A stretch of DNA of 64,000 nt. Origin: Dyadobacter sp. CECT 9275 (GTDB lineage: Bacteria > Bacteroidota > Bacteroidia > Cytophagales > Spirosomataceae). Position 1 is the first letter of the stretch; each line of letters starts with the position of its first letter. The translations under genes were made by a program, and so were the position numbers. This document shows positions 36,301-45,801 of the stretch, piece by piece. The notes under the pieces were generated by a model. The model worked only from the letters and a program-made list of their open reading frames with translations. It was not told where the DNA came from and ran no database searches. Where the stretch lies: NCBI RefSeq assembly GCF_907164905.1, contig NZ_CAJRAF010000002.1, forward strand, positions 372,001 to 436,000. Reading direction: 5' to 3'.

Positions 36301-36362
36301 CTACATTTGCCTATAACTTTCACTAAAGATCTAAGCATCAATTTCCGATTCTCGCCTCCTGT

Positions 36363-37292
36363 ATGGTTGATTTGTCCGTGATTATATTAACACATAATGA
36401 ATCGAAGCATATCGAGCGGTGCATACAAAGCCTGAAACTTATCACTGATAAAATTTTTATCGTTGACTCATTTTCATCGGATAACACCGTCCAGTTGGCA
36501 GAAGGGCTTGGGGCTGTTGTGATCCAGAATCCATGGGTTTCCTACGCCTTTCAGTTTAATTACGGCATTTCCCACAATCCTTTCCCCACCCAATGGCTGA
36601 TGCGAATGGATGCGGACGAGTATATCACTCCGGAACTGGCTAACGAACTGAACCAGGTACTTGAATCCACTGCGAGTGATGTTTCCGGCTTTTATGTTAA
36701 AAGGCGTGTCATGTTCATGGAAAAATGGATTCGCCGCGGAGGATACTACCCCATCTGGCTGCTCCGAATCTGGCGCAACGGCATGGGCATCTGTGAGGAA
36801 TTGTGGATGGACGAGCACATTAAACTATCAGGAGGGCACACGGTAAATCTCCTGAATGACATCGTAGATCATAATTTAAACAACCTCACCTGGTGGACCC
36901 AAAAGCATAACAATTACGCAATAAGGGAAGTTATTGATTTATTGAATATTAAATATAATTTTGACAATAAGGAAACTGTCAAACCCGCTTTCTGGGGAAC
37001 ACAGGAACAACGAACCAGGTACCTGAAAACTAAATATGCAAGCCTCCCGCTCTTCACACGACCTTTTCTGTATTTTCTGTTCAGGTATTTTATAAAACTT
37101 GGATTTCTGGACGGAAAGAAAGGATTGATCTGGCACTTTTTACAGGGGTTCTGGTACCGGTTCCTGGTTGACGCCAAAATCTTCGAAGTATACCTGCGTG
37201 CAGGAAAAGAGAAAAACGATATAATTGAGCATTTTAGGACAGAATATGGAAAAAACCTCCAAAGCCCAAACAGATCTGTCCCTGTACAATAA
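36363..37292 (+). CDS. Family 2 glycosyltransferase (WaaE/KdtX-like)
   Basis: This 309-residue protein has a GT-A domain: LSVIILTHNESKHIERCIQSL at the start, IFIVDSFSSDNT, and the DxD-type MRMDADEYI. The segment HNPFPTQWLMRMDADE and the later EELWMDEHIKLSG resemble the WaaE/KdtX group of beta-1,4-glucosyltransferases. The C-terminal third has hydrophobic stretches (LFTRPFLYFLFRYF) suggesting membrane contact. The end overlaps the acetyltransferase gene by 47 bases. Confidence 0.85.
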   Translation: MVDLSVIILTHNESKHIERCIQSLKLITDKIFIVDSFSSDNTVQLAEGLGAVVIQNPWVSYAFQFNYGISHNPFPTQWLMRMDADEYITPELANELNQVLESTASDVSGFYVKRRVMFMEKWIRRGGYYPIWLLRIWRNGMGICEELWMDEHIKLSGGHTVNLLNDIVDHNLNNLTWWTQKHNNYAIREVIDLLNIKYNFDNKETVKPAFWGTQEQRTRYLKTKYASLPLFTRPFLYFLFRYFIKLGFLDGKKGLIWHFLQGFWYRFLVDAKIFEVYLRAGKEKNDIIEHFRTEYGKNLQSPNRSVPVQ

Positions 37293-37812
37293 CAGCTGGT
37301 ACAAACCGGGAAGCAAAATAAAAATTTTTTTTTGGTATTTGTTTTCCCGAATTTTCATCAACACCTATCTGCCTGTACCCATGTTTATAAAACGTTGGTT
37401 ACTAGTACTTTTTGGAGCAAAAATATCGAATAGTGCAGTCATCAAACCTAAGGTTAACATCAAATATCCCTGGTTGCTGGAAGTGGCAGAACATGTGTGG
37501 ATTGGTGAAAATGTGTGGATTGATAACCTCACTATGGTGACTTTGGAGGCAAATTCGTGTCTATCTCAAGGTTGTCTTTTACTGACGGGGAATCATGATT
37601 TTACCAAAATATCTTTTGATCTGATCACCAAGCCGATTGTAGTTAAAACGGGCGCCTGGATAGGAGCCAAAGCCACGGTTTGTCCGGGCGTAACGGTAGG
37701 TTCACATGCGGTCCTGACGGTCGGTTCAGTTGCTACGAAAGATTTGTTGCCTTTTGGGATTTATCAGGGAAATCCTGCAGTAATGGTCAAAAACAGAACC
37801 CTAACAAGTTGA
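37246..37812 (+). CDS. WcaF-like hexapeptide acetyltransferase
   Basis: I start at ATG 37246 (188 residues, MEKTSKAQTDLSLY), although an upstream in-frame start exists at 37225. The protein has the left-handed beta-helix hexapeptide repeats of the WcaF colanic-acid acetyltransferase group: NNSWYKPGSKIKIFFWYLF at the start, then VWIGENVWIDNL, GNHDFTKISFDL and GAWIGAKATVCPGVTVG. It would O-acetylate the growing glycan with acetyl-CoA. It overlaps the preceding glycosyltransferase by 47 bases in another frame. Confidence 0.85.
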   Translation: MEKTSKAQTDLSLYNNSWYKPGSKIKIFFWYLFSRIFINTYLPVPMFIKRWLLVLFGAKISNSAVIKPKVNIKYPWLLEVAEHVWIGENVWIDNLTMVTLEANSCLSQGCLLLTGNHDFTKISFDLITKPIVVKTGAWIGAKATVCPGVTVGSHAVLTVGSVATKDLLPFGIYQGNPAVMVKNRTLTS

Positions 37813-38552
37813 AAATTAGCATAATTACAGTTGTATACAACGGAGCCAAAACAATCAGAACATGCATTGATTCTGTCCTTAAACAGGATTACCATGACCT
37901 GGAATATATCATTATTGATGGAGGTTCCACAGACGGCACGCAGGAAGTAATCAGGAGCTACGGAAGCCGTATTCAAAAATTCGTGAGTGAAAAGGATCAT
38001 GGCATCTACGATGCCATGAATAAAGGAATAAAAATTGCAACTGGTGAACTGATTGGTATTATTAATGCTGACGATTTTTACGTAACAGAAACCGTACTGA
38101 CCGAAGCTGCAAATGCCGTGGAGCAATTGAATGCCGATGCCTGTTATGCAGACCTTGAATATGTTGATTCGGAAAACACCGGGCTGGTAAAACGCAAATG
38201 GAAATCTGGCTCGTATCAAAAGGGTGCGTTTCTCAATGGCTGGATGCCTCCGCATCCCACCTTTTTTATAAAGAAAAGTTTATACGAAAGATATGGTGTT
38301 TTCAGGCTTGATCTCGGAAGTGCCGCCGATTACGAACTGATGCTGAGGATGATCCATAAATATAAAGCCAGCATGGCCTATGTTCCCAAGGTCTGGATCA
38401 GGATGAGAACCGGGGGGGTAAGTAACAGTAACTTTAAAAATCGGCTGAAAGCCAACAAAAATGACCGTAAAGCGTGGATTATTAATGATTTAAATCCAAA
38501 ATTTTATACCTTGTTACTGAAACCGTTAAGAAAGATTTTCCAGTTTTTTTAA
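37809..38552 (+). CDS. Family 2 glycosyltransferase (WcaA-like)
   Basis: The natural start is TTG at 37809 (247 residues, beginning KISIITVVYNGAKTI after the initiator), because the upstream in-frame extension translates the acetyltransferase gene in a wrong frame. The TTG overlaps the upstream stop as TTGA, a coupling design like ATGA with an alternative start. The GT-A motifs are DGGSTDGT, KDHGIYDAMNKGI and the DxD-type INADDFY, as in WcaA-type colanic acid transferases. The positively charged C-terminus could contact the membrane. Confidence 0.85.
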   Translation: MKISIITVVYNGAKTIRTCIDSVLKQDYHDLEYIIIDGGSTDGTQEVIRSYGSRIQKFVSEKDHGIYDAMNKGIKIATGELIGIINADDFYVTETVLTEAANAVEQLNADACYADLEYVDSENTGLVKRKWKSGSYQKGAFLNGWMPPHPTFFIKKSLYERYGVFRLDLGSAADYELMLRMIHKYKASMAYVPKVWIRMRTGGVSNSNFKNRLKANKNDRKAWIINDLNPKFYTLLLKPLRKIFQFF

Positions 38553-38693
38553 CCGCAGAAGTAAACGACATACCGTTTAATAATTTTTCACACTATAGCA
38601 TTTAACATTTCTAAAAAGTTCGGAAAATTCGCCAATTTTGAATGCCGAGCTGTTCCGGAATCCAAACAGATAGATAACAGCTTCATCCCGCAC

Positions 38694-39902
38694 ATGAAAA
38701 CAATACTACCTCTCCAGATTCTTAGTGAAGGCAACTTCAGCACCATCATTCATCACGATATATATCAAAGTATCCTGTCATTTCTCATAGCCTGTTTCCT
38801 TTCCATTATATCGATTCCGGTTATTATTAATTTATCCAATCTTCTGAATCTGACCGCAAAACCGGGTTTCAGAAGTTCGCATGAGGCAGAAACACCTACG
38901 TTGGGAGGTATCGCTCTGTTTGCAGCTACCTTGATCGCCTATTTTCTCTGGCCTCATTCAGAAAACACACTTGATTCAAATCTGATCAGTTTATCTGTTA
39001 CGGGGATGATCATTTTGTTCTTCTTGGGAATCAAGGACGACATTCTGGCTGTGGATCCCGCCAAAAAACTGATTATCCAGATCTTTGCATCAATGATACT
39101 GGTTGCAATGGGAAATTTCAGAGTGGATAATTTTTACGGCATTTTCGGTATCCACTACGTGCCCGAGTATATCAGCATTCCGCTGACGGTCTTCATTTTT
39201 ATTGCTATCATCAACGCCATTAACCTTATCGACGGGATTGACGGCCTTGCAGGGGGGATCAGCCTCATCGCAGGGCTTGGGTTCGGTATCTGGTTTCTGC
39301 TGAACGACCACTTTTCCTTCGGTTGCCTTGCCTTCTCCATGTCGGGTTCGCTGCTCGGTTTTTTGCGGTTTAACTTTTCTAAAACCAGTAAAATTTTCAT
39401 GGGAGATACCGGCTCACTGATAGTTGGTTACCTTTTATCTATTTTTGCTGTTGAATTCCTGAATTTAAACGTAGGGTATCTGCACGATTCCAACGCCTAC
39501 TTCAACGCTCCTATTATTGTGATGGTGCTGTTAATTGTACCCATTTTTGATACACTGAGAGTATTTATCGTTCGTATTATCAAAGGTGGCTCACCATTTG
39601 TAGCAGACAGGAACCACATGCATCACATCCTGATCGACAATGGCCTTAATCACTTCTGGGCTTCATTTACCCTCTGGATGGTTACCATCCTGAACACAGG
39701 CTTGTTTTTTGTCTTTCACGGCGATATCACCAATACTGCTTCACTCTACATATACATCGCGATGTTTGGCATGTATATGGTTTTTGCTTATTTCATGAAA
39801 AAAAGAGTACTGACAGTAAAAAAGAAAAAAAAGATGGTGAAAAGTCCCTCTTTCAAAGACGGGGAAATCAGCTCTACCAAAAAGATTTTTAGGGACTTAT
39901 AA
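38694..39902 (+). CDS. MraY/WecA-family sugar-1-phosphate transferase
   Basis: This 402-residue, roughly 11-helix membrane enzyme transfers a sugar-1-phosphate from a UDP donor to undecaprenyl phosphate, the first step of lipid-linked glycan assembly. The family motifs are KDDILAVDPAKKL, NLIDGIDGLAGG, FMGDTGSL, and the histidine motif DRNHMHHILIDNG, which fits WecA more than MraY. A basic cytoplasmic tail (VKKKKKMVK) follows. It is the likely initiator for the glycosyltransferases upstream, though separated from them by 141 bases and possibly transcribed alone. Confidence 0.88.
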   Translation: MKTILPLQILSEGNFSTIIHHDIYQSILSFLIACFLSIISIPVIINLSNLLNLTAKPGFRSSHEAETPTLGGIALFAATLIAYFLWPHSENTLDSNLISLSVTGMIILFFLGIKDDILAVDPAKKLIIQIFASMILVAMGNFRVDNFYGIFGIHYVPEYISIPLTVFIFIAIINAINLIDGIDGLAGGISLIAGLGFGIWFLLNDHFSFGCLAFSMSGSLLGFLRFNFSKTSKIFMGDTGSLIVGYLLSIFAVEFLNLNVGYLHDSNAYFNAPIIVMVLLIVPIFDTLRVFIVRIIKGGSPFVADRNHMHHILIDNGLNHFWASFTLWMVTILNTGLFFVFHGDITNTASLYIYIAMFGMYMVFAYFMKKRVLTVKKKKKMVKSPSFKDGEISSTKKIFRDL

Positions 39903-40007
39903 AAGCCTATTCTCGCCTTATTTTAAAATCAGAGGGAATATAAATTTGATTTTATTTGCGTTGTAATGAATGTTTGTACCTTAGCATGAAATAATTCCTA
40001 AGCAGGT

Positions 40008-42278
40008 ATGAACAAGAAAATCAGAAAAGAAGACGCTCTATACTATCACTCAAAAGGCCGGCCCGGGAAAATCCAGGTTCTCCCAACCAAAGAAACCAAT
40101 ACCCAGCGCGACCTTTCCTTAGCCTATTCTCCAGGCGTTGCAGAACCTTGCCTCGAAATTGCTGAAAATGTTGAAAATGCCTATCTGTATACCGCTAAGG
40201 GCAATCTGGTGGCGGTAATCAGCAATGGTACTGCTGTGCTTGGATTAGGCGATATAGGGCCAGAAGCGGGTAAACCTGTGATGGAAGGCAAAGGGTTGTT
40301 ATTTAAGATTTATTCGGATATAGATGTTTTTGATCTTGAACTAAACACCAAGGATGTAGATGAGTTTGTAAGGACCGTCAAGATTCTTGAACCCACCTTC
40401 GGCGGTGTTAACCTGGAAGACATCAAGGCACCCGAATGCTTTGAGATTGAGGCCAGGCTGAAAAAAGAGCTAAGCATTCCCGTCATGCATGACGATCAGC
40501 ATGGTACAGCCATTATCAGTGCAGCCGCTATGCTCAATGCTTTGGTTTTGGTAAAAAAGGATATCAAAGATATCCGGGTGGTTGTTTCCGGCGCAGGTGC
40601 CTCCGCTGTTTCCTGCACCAAACTCTATATGTCTCTGGGTGTGGATCCTCAGAAAGTGGCTATGTTTGATACCAAAGGCCATATTCATAACGGTCGTACA
40701 GACCTTAATGATATGAAACGGCAGTTTGCCACAGACCAGGCATATGCATCACTGGAGGAAGCCATGGTAGGGGCGGATATTTTCCTGGGGCTTTCCACAG
40801 CAGATATCGTGTCCAGGGAAATGGTAAAATCCATGGCAAAGGACCCTATCGTACTGGCCATGGCCAACCCAAATCCTGAGATCCCCTATCCGGATGCCGT
40901 GGAAGCCCGTGCAGATGTCATCATGGCAACAGGGCGTTCGGACTATCCCAATCAGGTGAACAACGTATTGGGTTTTCCCTACATCTTCCGTGGCGCATTG
41001 GACGTGAGGGCTACTGAAATCAATGAGGAAATGAAACTGGCGGCTGTTTTTGCCCTGGCCGAACTTGCCCAAAAACCGGTTCCTGACATCGTTAACCTGG
41101 CTTACAACGAGACCAACATTGTTTTTGGGAAAAATTATATTATCCCCAAGCCTGTTGATCCCCGCCTGCTTACCACCGTTGCACCTGCCGTTGCCAAAGC
41201 AGCTATTGCTACAGGCGTAGCCCGTAAGATTATTACGGATTGGGAAGCCTACGAGCAGGAACTTTCTACACGCCTGGGCCGCAATGAGCAGCTAACCAAA
41301 GTTATTCTCAATAAAGCTAAGCTGGCTCCAAAACGCGTTGTGTTTGCGGATGCTGAAAATCTTCAGGTACTTAAAGCCGCCCAGCAAGTAAGGGACGAGG
41401 GGATCGCCTACCCAATACTACTTGGCAACCGGGATACGATACAATCCCTGATACGGGAAAGCAATCTTGATCTGGGTGATGTGGCGATCGTGGATCCACG
41501 CGCCGAGGAAAACGAAGCGATGATTGAACTTTATGCTTCCAAACTTTACGAAAAGAGAAAACGTAAAGGGCTTACACCAATAGAAGCCAGAAGGACTGTA
41601 TATTTCAAAAGCTATTTTGGCTCCATGATGGTCGACAATGGTGAGGCTGATGCATTTATCTCAGGGCTTACACGTACTTATCCGGACACCATCCGTCCTG
41701 CACTTCATGTGATTGGGAAGCAGGACGATGTTAATAAGGTGGCGGGGATGTATATCTTACTTACCCCTAAAGGACCTCTTTTCTTCTCAGATACGACAGT
41801 CAACCTGGATCCCACTGTTGAAGAAATTGTCGAAATCACAGAATTGACAGCGCGGACCATTGAGCGTTTTAATATTCAGCCACGCATAGCGCTGGTAACT
41901 TACGCCAACTATGGCAGTGCCGATGGAAAAGATGCCGAAAAGATGAGGCAAGCCACCTTGATCTTGAAAAGAAGGAATCCAGGAATGATCGTCGAGGGCG
42001 AAATGCAGGCCCACCTCGCATTTAATACTGAATTGCTGAAACAGAACCATCCGTTCAGCGATTTGGTAGAGGGTGGTGCCAATACACTGATTTTCCCCAA
42101 CTTATCGGCCAGCAACATTGCCTATAACCTGCTTAAACAGGTAGCTGAACTGGAAACCGTCGGCCCCATACTACTGGGAATGAAAAAACCAGTGCACGTA
42201 TTACAGCTGGGAAGTTCGGTGCGTGAAATTGTAAATATGGTAGCCATTGCGGTGGTGGAAGCGCAGCTGAAAGGTTAG
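40008..42278 (+). CDS. maeB: NADP-dependent malic enzyme with phosphotransacetylase-like C-terminal domain
   Basis: This 756-residue protein has the MaeB two-part layout. The N-terminal malic domain and NAD(P) domain (about 1-420) carry [42 protein letters not shown]-like [13 protein letters not shown], and [12 protein letters not shown]. The C-terminal phosphotransacetylase-like domain (about 430-756) includes [15 protein letters not shown] and [14 protein letters not shown]. It decarboxylates malate to pyruvate with NADPH formation. The C-terminal domain is usually regulatory in MaeB. It is monocistronic, with a terminator at 42290. Confidence 0.93.
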   Translation: MNKKIRKEDALYYHSKGRPGKIQVLPTKETNTQRDLSLAYSPGVAEPCLEIAENVENAYLYTAKGNLVAVISNGTAVLGLGDIGPEAGKPVMEGKGLLFKIYSDIDVFDLELNTKDVDEFVRTVKILEPTFGGVNLEDIKAPECFEIEARLKKELSIPVMHDDQHGTAIISAAAMLNALVLVKKDIKDIRVVVSGAGASAVSCTKLYMSLGVDPQKVAMFDTKGHIHNGRTDLNDMKRQFATDQAYASLEEAMVGADIFLGLSTADIVSREMVKSMAKDPIVLAMANPNPEIPYPDAVEARADVIMATGRSDYPNQVNNVLGFPYIFRGALDVRATEINEEMKLAAVFALAELAQKPVPDIVNLAYNETNIVFGKNYIIPKPVDPRLLTTVAPAVAKAAIATGVARKIITDWEAYEQELSTRLGRNEQLTKVILNKAKLAPKRVVFADAENLQVLKAAQQVRDEGIAYPILLGNRDTIQSLIRESNLDLGDVAIVDPRAEENEAMIELYASKLYEKRKRKGLTPIEARRTVYFKSYFGSMMVDNGEADAFISGLTRTYPDTIRPALHVIGKQDDVNKVAGMYILLTPKGPLFFSDTTVNLDPTVEEIVEITELTARTIERFNIQPRIALVTYANYGSADGKDAEKMRQATLILKRRNPGMIVEGEMQAHLAFNTELLKQNHPFSDLVEGGANTLIFPNLSASNIAYNLLKQVAELETVGPILLGMKKPVHVLQLGSSVREIVNMVAIAVVEAQLKG

Positions 42279-42289
42279 TCAAACCGAAT

Positions 42290-42326
42290 GATACCTCTTC
42301 AATATGCTTTGGGGAGGTATCTTTTT
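42290..42326 (+). terminator. Terminator after maeB
   Basis: Arms GATACCTC (42290-42297) and GAGGTATC (42314-42321) form an 8-base-pair stem followed by TTTTTC. It lies between converging genes. Confidence 0.75.
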
Positions 42327-42360
42327 CACATACTTGACGTTATACTCTTTCCAGAATCAG

Positions 42361-43230
42361 TCATCGGACAGCTAATGTTTTCTGACGAAATTCCTGCGGA
42401 GTATCGGAAGTATGTTTCCTGAAAAACTTCACGAAATATGATGGATCTTCAAAACCAAGGCGGTACCCTATCTCCTTCACATTGAGGTCTGTATGAATCA
42501 AAAGACGACGTGCCTCAGTCACCCGTCGTTCGTACAGGAGCTGGCTTGCCGTTTTCCCCAGCACAATCTTGCAGATATGATTCAGATGATTCGGGCTGAT
42601 ATGTAACATGGAGGCGTAAACTCCCAGATCTCTGATGTCAAGAAAATGTTTTTCAATTAATTCTTCGAATAAACGGATCCGTTCATAATAATGCTTGTCT
42701 TCGACGGTCAGCTTGTCGGTATAAAGCCGGTTTGCCGATTCAAGAATGATGTGCAGATAAGATAGAAAAACTTCCAGCCGGTTTATTTTCCCCGATTTAT
42801 ATTCCTGATAAGCATTGTAAAAAAGATTGGTGAAAAGACTTTTTTCAAAATCCGTTTCCAATATAGGCTTATGCTGGTGGGAGTGAAAAAAAGGATACTG
42901 ATATAACCTCCCCGGGAAACGCGACTGAAAAAAGTCAGCCTCAAAGTATAAATTAAAGCCCTCCATATCTGCCGAAAGCTCCCAGCTATGTACCTGTCCG
43001 GGTGTTAAAAAATAGAGCTGATGCGGTTTGACATCGTATGATTTAAAATCGATCGTGTGGGTACCGGTACCTTTTGTGATCCACATCACCAGATAAAATG
43101 AATGAGAATGTGAATTGTTAATACCTTTAAAATCTTTCACTAGCCTTTCCAGCCTTGTCATGTAAAACAACGCCCTTGGTTCGTCCCGGGAGAAAGCTTT
43201 CAGATCGTATCTGGGGAAATCTTTTTTCAT
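42361..43230 (-). CDS. AraC family transcriptional regulator
   Basis: This 289-residue protein has an N-terminal cupin-like sensor (about 20-150, with HSHSFYLVMWITKGTGTHTIDF and YFLTPGQVHSW) and a C-terminal double helix-turn-helix (about 190-285), whose second HTH has the family hallmark VKEIGYRLGFEDPSYFVKFFRKH. It would respond to a small molecule and activate nearby or distant genes. It faces maeB convergently and lies 246 bases from the T9SS gene, whose orientation is opposite, so the 43231-43476 region could hold its target site. Confidence 0.9.
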   Translation of the reverse strand: MKKDFPRYDLKAFSRDEPRALFYMTRLERLVKDFKGINNSHSHSFYLVMWITKGTGTHTIDFKSYDVKPHQLYFLTPGQVHSWELSADMEGFNLYFEADFFQSRFPGRLYQYPFFHSHQHKPILETDFEKSLFTNLFYNAYQEYKSGKINRLEVFLSYLHIILESANRLYTDKLTVEDKHYYERIRLFEELIEKHFLDIRDLGVYASMLHISPNHLNHICKIVLGKTASQLLYERRVTEARRLLIHTDLNVKEIGYRLGFEDPSYFVKFFRKHTSDTPQEFRQKTLAVR

Positions 43231-43476
43231 ATTATGTGTTCAACTGATTAGGAGCGGCCAGTTTATAGGGTAGTCAATGAAAGTAAAAAGTGCCGCCAAC
43301 CTTGTTTCGGCGGCTAATCCGCGCGGATACCAAGGATAATTTTAAGCGTTACCACTGATTTTTAACGGCTAAAATATTTCTTACCTCAGATCCCGTCACA
43401 ATGATACAAAATAAGGTATCAAACTCGTTTAATTACTAAGTAATACCCAAGTAACCTTACCGTAGCACTTTTCTGT

Positions 43477-44586
43477 ATGAGAGTTTTATATACATTCTTT
43501 GTTTTCCTTTTCCTTTCGTCATCTGTTTCCCTGGCTACCCACCTGATGGGCGGAGAAATAAGGGCTACGCATATTTCCGGCCAGACTTACAAGATTTCTG
43601 TCCAGCTCTATCTTGACGCCGCAAATGCCACATCTGCAACCAACGCGCAAAACAGTGTTACGGTTTGCTTCGGAGATGGTACCGTCAGTGACTTGGGTAT
43701 GGTGTCAAGCAATATGGTACCCGAAAACAATGATATTGTGGCCAAAGTATATGAAGGTAACCATACTTACGCATCATCTGGTACGTTTCAGATTTCGGTC
43801 TCGGAAAATAACCGCAGCGCCAATATCCTGAATTTCCCCAATAGCGTGTTAACGCCGATGTTTATCTGGACCGTTATCAATACCCAGCAAGCCAATTCCA
43901 CTCCCGACTTCCCAAATCTCAGCTTCACAGCCGGTATTCGCCAGGTTTTTACGGTTAACCTTAAACCAAAATCAACCGATTCTGACAGCATTTCCTATAA
44001 AATAGTAAAGGTTAGCATTCCCTCGCCTGGTACCTGTGGCGTCCGAATGACTTCGCATGACTACCTGTACCCCAACGATGTATCCAAAAGCGGGACCTTC
44101 AAAATTGACCAAATCAATAAAACACTCTCGTGGAATGCCCCTGAATTGGCCGGAAATTATCTGTTTGCTGTCCTGGCTTACGAATGGCGGGACGGTGTCA
44201 CTATTTCTGAAACCTATCGGGAGGGGGTAATCAGGGTAACTGATAAGCCGGGTGAAACAGTAACTGTTCCTCCCTACCAGCCGGCAGAAAATCCTGGTGT
44301 GATTACCGGCGCCCCTGATTTTGATCATTCAGGAATTGCCATTGCCGTGGAAGCGTATCCCATTCCTACCCAGGACTATCTGACCGTGACGGTTTATAAC
44401 AAGATAAAATCGAAGGTGAATATTCAGATCATTGACATTAATGGCAGGGTAATTAACGAGCTGCAGACCTCTTCTCCTGAAATTACAGTTCAGCAACAGT
44501 TTGATTTACGCAAGTATGTCCCTGGCCTGTACATTGTTAGAGCATCCAACGGAAACCAGTCGGCCACAAAAAAAATAGTCCGGTAG
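43477..44586 (+). CDS. T9SS-secreted PKD-like protein
   Basis: This 369-residue protein has a signal peptide (about 1-20). The mature start ATHLMGGEIRATHISGQTYKI matches the N-terminal module found in many gliding-motility-associated secreted proteins. Beta-rich PKD-like sequence follows (CFGDGTVSD, HTYASSGTFQISV). The C-terminal about 75 residues form a type A T9SS sorting domain (YPIPTQDYLTVTVYNK, IIDINGRVI, GLYIVRASNG, KKIVR). It should be exported and anchored or released by the type IX system. Its ligand is unknown. It is single-gene, with its own terminator. Confidence 0.88.
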   Translation: MRVLYTFFVFLFLSSSVSLATHLMGGEIRATHISGQTYKISVQLYLDAANATSATNAQNSVTVCFGDGTVSDLGMVSSNMVPENNDIVAKVYEGNHTYASSGTFQISVSENNRSANILNFPNSVLTPMFIWTVINTQQANSTPDFPNLSFTAGIRQVFTVNLKPKSTDSDSISYKIVKVSIPSPGTCGVRMTSHDYLYPNDVSKSGTFKIDQINKTLSWNAPELAGNYLFAVLAYEWRDGVTISETYREGVIRVTDKPGETVTVPPYQPAENPGVITGAPDFDHSGIAIAVEAYPIPTQDYLTVTVYNKIKSKVNIQIIDINGRVINELQTSSPEITVQQQFDLRKYVPGLYIVRASNGNQSATKKIVR

Positions 44587-44617
44587 TATCTGGGGATTTC
44601 CCGAGCCAGATATTTTT
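44587..44617 (+). terminator. Terminator after the T9SS cargo gene
   Basis: The stem TATCTGG/CCAGATA (44587-44593, 44606-44612) is followed by TTTTT. Confidence 0.65.
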
Positions 44618-44706
44618 AAACAAACCTTATGGATTTGGAAGAAGTGACCACTTCCAGAAAAGAAATGTGTCCGGATATCAGAAGACCAGCCAGGTACTAC
44701 ACACAA

Positions 44707-45606
44707 CTAGTTTCCGCCACCCAGCACATCACTATTCACCGAGCTAATCCTGTCCTGAAACAAGGCATTCTTCATCAGCATTTCTTTAATCATGCCCAAA
44801 TGAGAAAAAGTGATCATGTGCCCAGCTTTATCAAGAAAAATATATTGAGCGCGTTTGCTTCCAATATGCTTTTTGGCAAACTCGATATTCGATGGATCAG
44901 CAATCCAGTCGTTCCCACCCTGGATTACCGTGGTCCTTACTTTCAGATTATGCCATATCGGCAGTAGCTTTTTGAGTTCTTCGGAATGACTGTATTTTTC
45001 TGCTGTAGCTGCATTAAACTCCTCTGGAAGAAACCATTGGACTATTGACATCCTCCCCCATCTTGAAAACCAGTAGAACTTTTCGGTATCAGGGTCTATC
45101 ACAGGAGATACCATGATCAGCTCTTTCACTTTATCAGGGACGAGCGAAACCAGACGGGCCGCAATAGGAGCGCCGTAAGATCTGCCCAGAACGGTGACCT
45201 TCTCCGAAGAATGGTTCAGAGATAAAACAGGAAGCAGCGAATGGGCATGGGTATCTATTGACGTAACGTAACGCCTTTTTTTCAGCCTTGATTTTCCATA
45301 CCCAATCCGGTCAACAGAAACAATATGAAAACGATGACTGAGTTCCGGATCATCCATCATATTCATGTATCCCCATCTGGAACCCGGTGCACCATGGATA
45401 AGTAACAGCATCGGGAGAGTATCCGCGCCAACACTTGCCACGCAAAGAGTCAATGTATCATTTTTGATCATTCTCATTTCCGGCTTTCTGTCACGGTGCG
45501 CATAGTGCCTCCTCACCTCCTTTTCGGTAACAATGTACCTTCCAAAACAGGACGAAAGCATTAGCGGCAATACGACGGTTATCAAAACGATCTTAATCCT
45601 GCTCAT
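44707..45606 (-). CDS. Alpha/beta-hydrolase lipoprotein
   Basis: This 299-residue protein has a lipoprotein signal peptide with lipobox LSSC (Cys20), so it should be membrane-anchored. The hydrolase core shows the oxyanion segment LLIHGAPGSRWGY, the nucleophile elbow LGRSYGAPIA (Ser), an acid in QGGNDWIAD, and His in DKAGHMITF. The substrate is unknown; family members include esterases, lipases and epoxide hydrolases. A 112-codon plus-strand frame at 44629-44967 overlaps it and is a shadow. It is transcribed alone. Confidence 0.87.
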   Translation of the reverse strand: MSRIKIVLITVVLPLMLSSCFGRYIVTEKEVRRHYAHRDRKPEMRMIKNDTLTLCVASVGADTLPMLLLIHGAPGSRWGYMNMMDDPELSHRFHIVSVDRIGYGKSRLKKRRYVTSIDTHAHSLLPVLSLNHSSEKVTVLGRSYGAPIAARLVSLVPDKVKELIMVSPVIDPDTEKFYWFSRWGRMSIVQWFLPEEFNAATAEKYSHSEELKKLLPIWHNLKVRTTVIQGGNDWIADPSNIEFAKKHIGSKRAQYIFLDKAGHMITFSHLGMIKEMLMKNALFQDRISSVNSDVLGGGN

Positions 45607-45801
45607 GTCAACAACATCTATTTTGTGATCAGTTAATTCTCAGCCAATAACCTTATAACCTCAATTTACAATATATTATTATGGTTTTGACCGCAAGGAA
45701 AAGTATTTTTGACAATAATTACAAAAAGTTAACATTTCCGTACGTTAATTTGTTAGCTTATTAAGTGCCTGTAAATACCTACGAAAAATTATCGATATTC
45801 G

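Noticed and set aside
37680..37808. N-terminal extension of the WcaA-like glycosyltransferase
   Set aside because: It is the acetyltransferase gene read in another frame; the family homology starts after the TTG at 37809.
43292..43314. GCCGCC/GGCGGC inverted repeat upstream of the AraC gene
   Set aside because: The stem is only 6 base pairs with no T-run and no clear relation to a start site.
44629..44967. 112-codon plus-strand frame
   Set aside because: It lies inside the minus-strand alpha/beta-hydrolase lipoprotein gene, has no family features, and the hydrolase frame carries all catalytic motifs.
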